From Alphaproteobacteria bacterium (lineage in GTDB: Bacteria; Pseudomonadota; Alphaproteobacteria; SHVP01), in the NCBI GenBank assembly GCA_040216735.1, contig JAVJOO010000003.1, positions 1 through 64,000 on the forward strand: a stretch of DNA of 64,000 bases. Reading direction: 5' to 3'. Shown here piece after piece: positions 63,733-64,000 of the stretch; the stretch's first letter is position 1, and the number at the start of each line of letters is the position of its first letter. The notes under the pieces are model-generated. The model was not told the origin of the DNA and made no database searches. It saw nothing but the letters and a program-made list of their open reading frames with translations. Both the position numbers and the translations under genes were made by a program.

Positions 63733-64000
63733 TTGGCCATCGCAGATGCCGTAAACGAACAAAGGCTGTGGCAGCGCCACATGGATTTGGCGAAGATCGG
63801 CGCGACGGCCAAGGGCGGCGTCAACCGGCAGGCCTTCACGCCCGAGGAGGCCGAAGCGCGCAAGCTTTTGGCGGGTTGGGCCGGTGCGCGCGGGTTTACC
63901 TGCGCGGTCGACGACATCGGCAATTTGTTTTTCCGGCGTGCGGGCACCGACCCCAACGCCGATCCCGTCGTGACCGGCAGTCATATCGACAGCCAGCCGA
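63733..64000 (+). CDS. M20 family N-carbamoyl-L-amino acid / beta-ureidopropionase-type hydrolase, 3'-truncated
   Basis: Runs off the right edge; about 89 residues are visible from TTG 63733, which has AGGAG nine bases upstream. [26 protein letters not shown] and the zinc-site start TGSHIDSQP are diagnostic of the AmaB/HyuC branch. It opens N-carbamoyl amino acids, the product of hydantoin hydrolysis, which links it to the divergent hyuA-hyuB. ATG 63781 is the alternative start but would cut into the conserved N-terminus. Confidence 0.8.
   Translation, partial: MAIADAVNEQRLWQRHMDLAKIGATAKGGVNRQAFTPEEAEARKLLAGWAGARGFTCAVDDIGNLFFRRAGTDPNADPVVTGSHIDSQP

Noticed and set aside
1-64000. CRISPR arrays, rRNA genes, insertion sequences, riboswitches
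   Set aside because: None seen: no regular short repeats with unique spacers, no rRNA-like segments, no transposase frames, and no leader recognisable as a known riboswitch.

Overview
The window is 64 kb of a high-GC, densely packed bacterial chromosome. Gene content points to an alphaproteobacterium. It has an F1-ATPase inhibitor zeta-subunit gene (DUF1476) between purB and purC, the order purC-purS-purQ-purL-bolA-grxD, a DinB with an N-terminal zinc ribbon, DnaE2, and class II DAHP synthase. A Rhodospirillales-like lineage is likely, but this is inference: no rRNA is present to place it. Coding is nearly continuous, operons are marked by ATGA, GTGA or TGATG overlaps, and both tRNA genes encode CCA.

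Layout. 1-8.8 kb: the 3' part of dnaE2; a MoxR ATPase / VWA protein / class IV aminotransferase operon; a uracil-DNA glycosylase and a lipoprotein hydrolase; then dinB and a glucosaminidase on the minus strand. 8.9-24.8 kb: tRNA-Val(CAC), glmU-glmS, a succinate-semialdehyde-type dehydrogenase, glutathione reductase, DAHP synthase, a nicotinate phosphoribosyltransferase, two tandem NADP-dependent MDR oxidoreductases, nadE, cysS, a TrmJ-like methyltransferase and rpsD. 24.8-31.3 kb: grxD, bolA, purLQSC, the ATPase inhibitor and purB. 31.4-35.3 kb: a DUF1194 protein, a radC-like gene, map, sfsA and a CinA-type MoaB/Mog protein, followed by tRNA-Leu(TAA).

35.4-38.8 kb is a compact lower-GC island placed exactly at the 3' end of tRNA-Leu. 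It is bounded by a perfect 27-bp repeat of the tRNA end. Its only genes are three translationally coupled ones: a MotA/TolQ-like proton-channel protein with a long coiled-coil tail, a MotB/OmpA-like partner, and an HNH nuclease. This is the layout of a Zorya type II anti-phage system (ZorA-ZorB-ZorE). The island has no integrase of its own. It is the strongest defence or novelty signal in the window.

39-46.5 kb is accessory in flavour. It holds a DUF427 domain fused to a class III nucleotidyl cyclase, and an ECF sigma / anti-sigma / ferritin-like lipoprotein set. It also holds an overlapping trio: a multi-TM protein fused to a NadD-like nucleotidyltransferase, a GNAT acyltransferase and an isochorismatase-type cysteine hydrolase. 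A LysR regulator follows. 46.6-51.2 kb is a complete branched-chain amino acid-type ABC transporter (livHMGFK order). 51.3-53.6 kb encodes an exported protein with about 11 GDDxY repeats, followed by an 807-bp stretch with no convincing gene. 54.4-64 kb carries a DUF4864 protein, a zinc alcohol dehydrogenase, two tandem SLC13/TrkA-C permeases, a hydantoinase/oxoprolinase pair and the start of a divergent M20 amidohydrolase. The last three suggest amide or hydantoin assimilation together with nearby transport.
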